Assembly: GCF_001269885.1 (NCBI RefSeq)
Contig: NZ_LHVH01000017.1
Location: 620,001-684,000 of the forward strand
Length of the DNA: 64,000 nt
Direction of reading: 5' to 3'
Source of the DNA: Pseudomonas kilonensis
Lineage (GTDB): Bacteria; Pseudomonadota; Gammaproteobacteria; Pseudomonadales; Pseudomonadaceae
Shown: positions 63,815-64,000 of the stretch, piece by piece
How positions within the stretch are numbered: position 1 is the stretch's first letter
How the letters are laid out: every line of letters begins with the position of its first letter
Made by a program: the position numbers and the translations under genes
The notes under the pieces: generated by a model
Told to the model about the DNA's origin: nothing
What the model saw: only the letters and a program-made list of their open reading frames with translations
Database searches by the model: none

Positions 63815-64000
63815 CTATTCAGGCTTTTTTAAAGCTAGGAACCGTCGTGTCGTCTTCTGTGCGATGCACAGCTACATCTAATTGTTCTGTGTGTCCACAC
63901 AGGAGCTTGCTGACATCTGATTGACAATCAGGAATGTCTCTATCTGGGGTTTAGCAACTCTCAATACAAAGATATGTTCGCAAGCTGAACGAAGTGAAGT

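Overview
The window looks like a chromosome segment of a Pseudomonas from the fluorescens complex. The evidence is the gene content and order (pyrD-rmf-rlmKL, smc-zipA-ligA, xdhABC-guaD), the high-GC codon use, and many interspersed palindromic repeats of the TGTGGGAGC...GCTTGCTCGCGA kind. I infer a P. brassicacearum/corrugata-like strain, because some members of that group carry an Inv-Mxi-Spa (SPI-1-type) type III secretion system (T3SS).

Region 1 (1-27873). After the start of a nasS-like nitrate-sensor gene on the minus strand, about 27 kb on the plus strand encodes a nearly complete SPI-1-type T3SS. The order is close to Salmonella: invF regulator, sctC secretin, sctW gatekeeper, sctV export gate, invB-like chaperone, sctN ATPase, sctO, sctP, sctQ (with a probable internal start), sctR, sctS, sctT, sctU; then the translocon block sicA, sctE (SipB), sctB (SipC), sctA (SipD) and an IacP-like acyl carrier protein; then a hilA-like regulator, iagB, sctD, sctF, sctI, sctJ, sctK, sctL and an OrgC-position gene. 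Almost all genes overlap or are a few bases apart. Two genes match no effector I recognise and sit where effectors are expected: an AT-rich P-loop protein (18774-20087) and a hydrophobic protein ending the cluster (26518-27873). No pilotin, SipA, SptP or HilC/HilD is visible.

Region 2 (27874-55716) is ordinary core chromosome: pyrimidine synthesis (pyrD), ribosome hibernation (rmf), 23S rRNA methylation (rlmKL), a CHASE-PAS-GGDEF diguanylate cyclase, dacB, yggL, a BenE-type transporter with a divergent GntR regulator, a purine-catabolism cluster (guaD, xdhC, xdhB, xdhA, with another GntR gene divergent), smc-zipA-ligA, a zinc metallopeptidase and the 4.5S SRP RNA gene ffs. Paired palindromic repeats fill most intergenic gaps.

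Region 3 (about 55750-64000) begins just after the ffs terminator and is AT-rich accessory DNA. It holds a PD-(D/E)XK-type nuclease gene followed by an HNH-type gene, a decayed serine recombinase, a two-helix membrane protein resembling abortive-infection proteins, a four-helix membrane protein, an intact serine recombinase with a palindromic site at its 5' end, small genes with an XRE regulator, and a coupled membrane/zinc-ribbon pair. I read it as a genomic island with likely phage-defence cargo, its far end outside the window. The nuclease/HNH pair and the two T3SS effector candidates are the best leads for undescribed biology.
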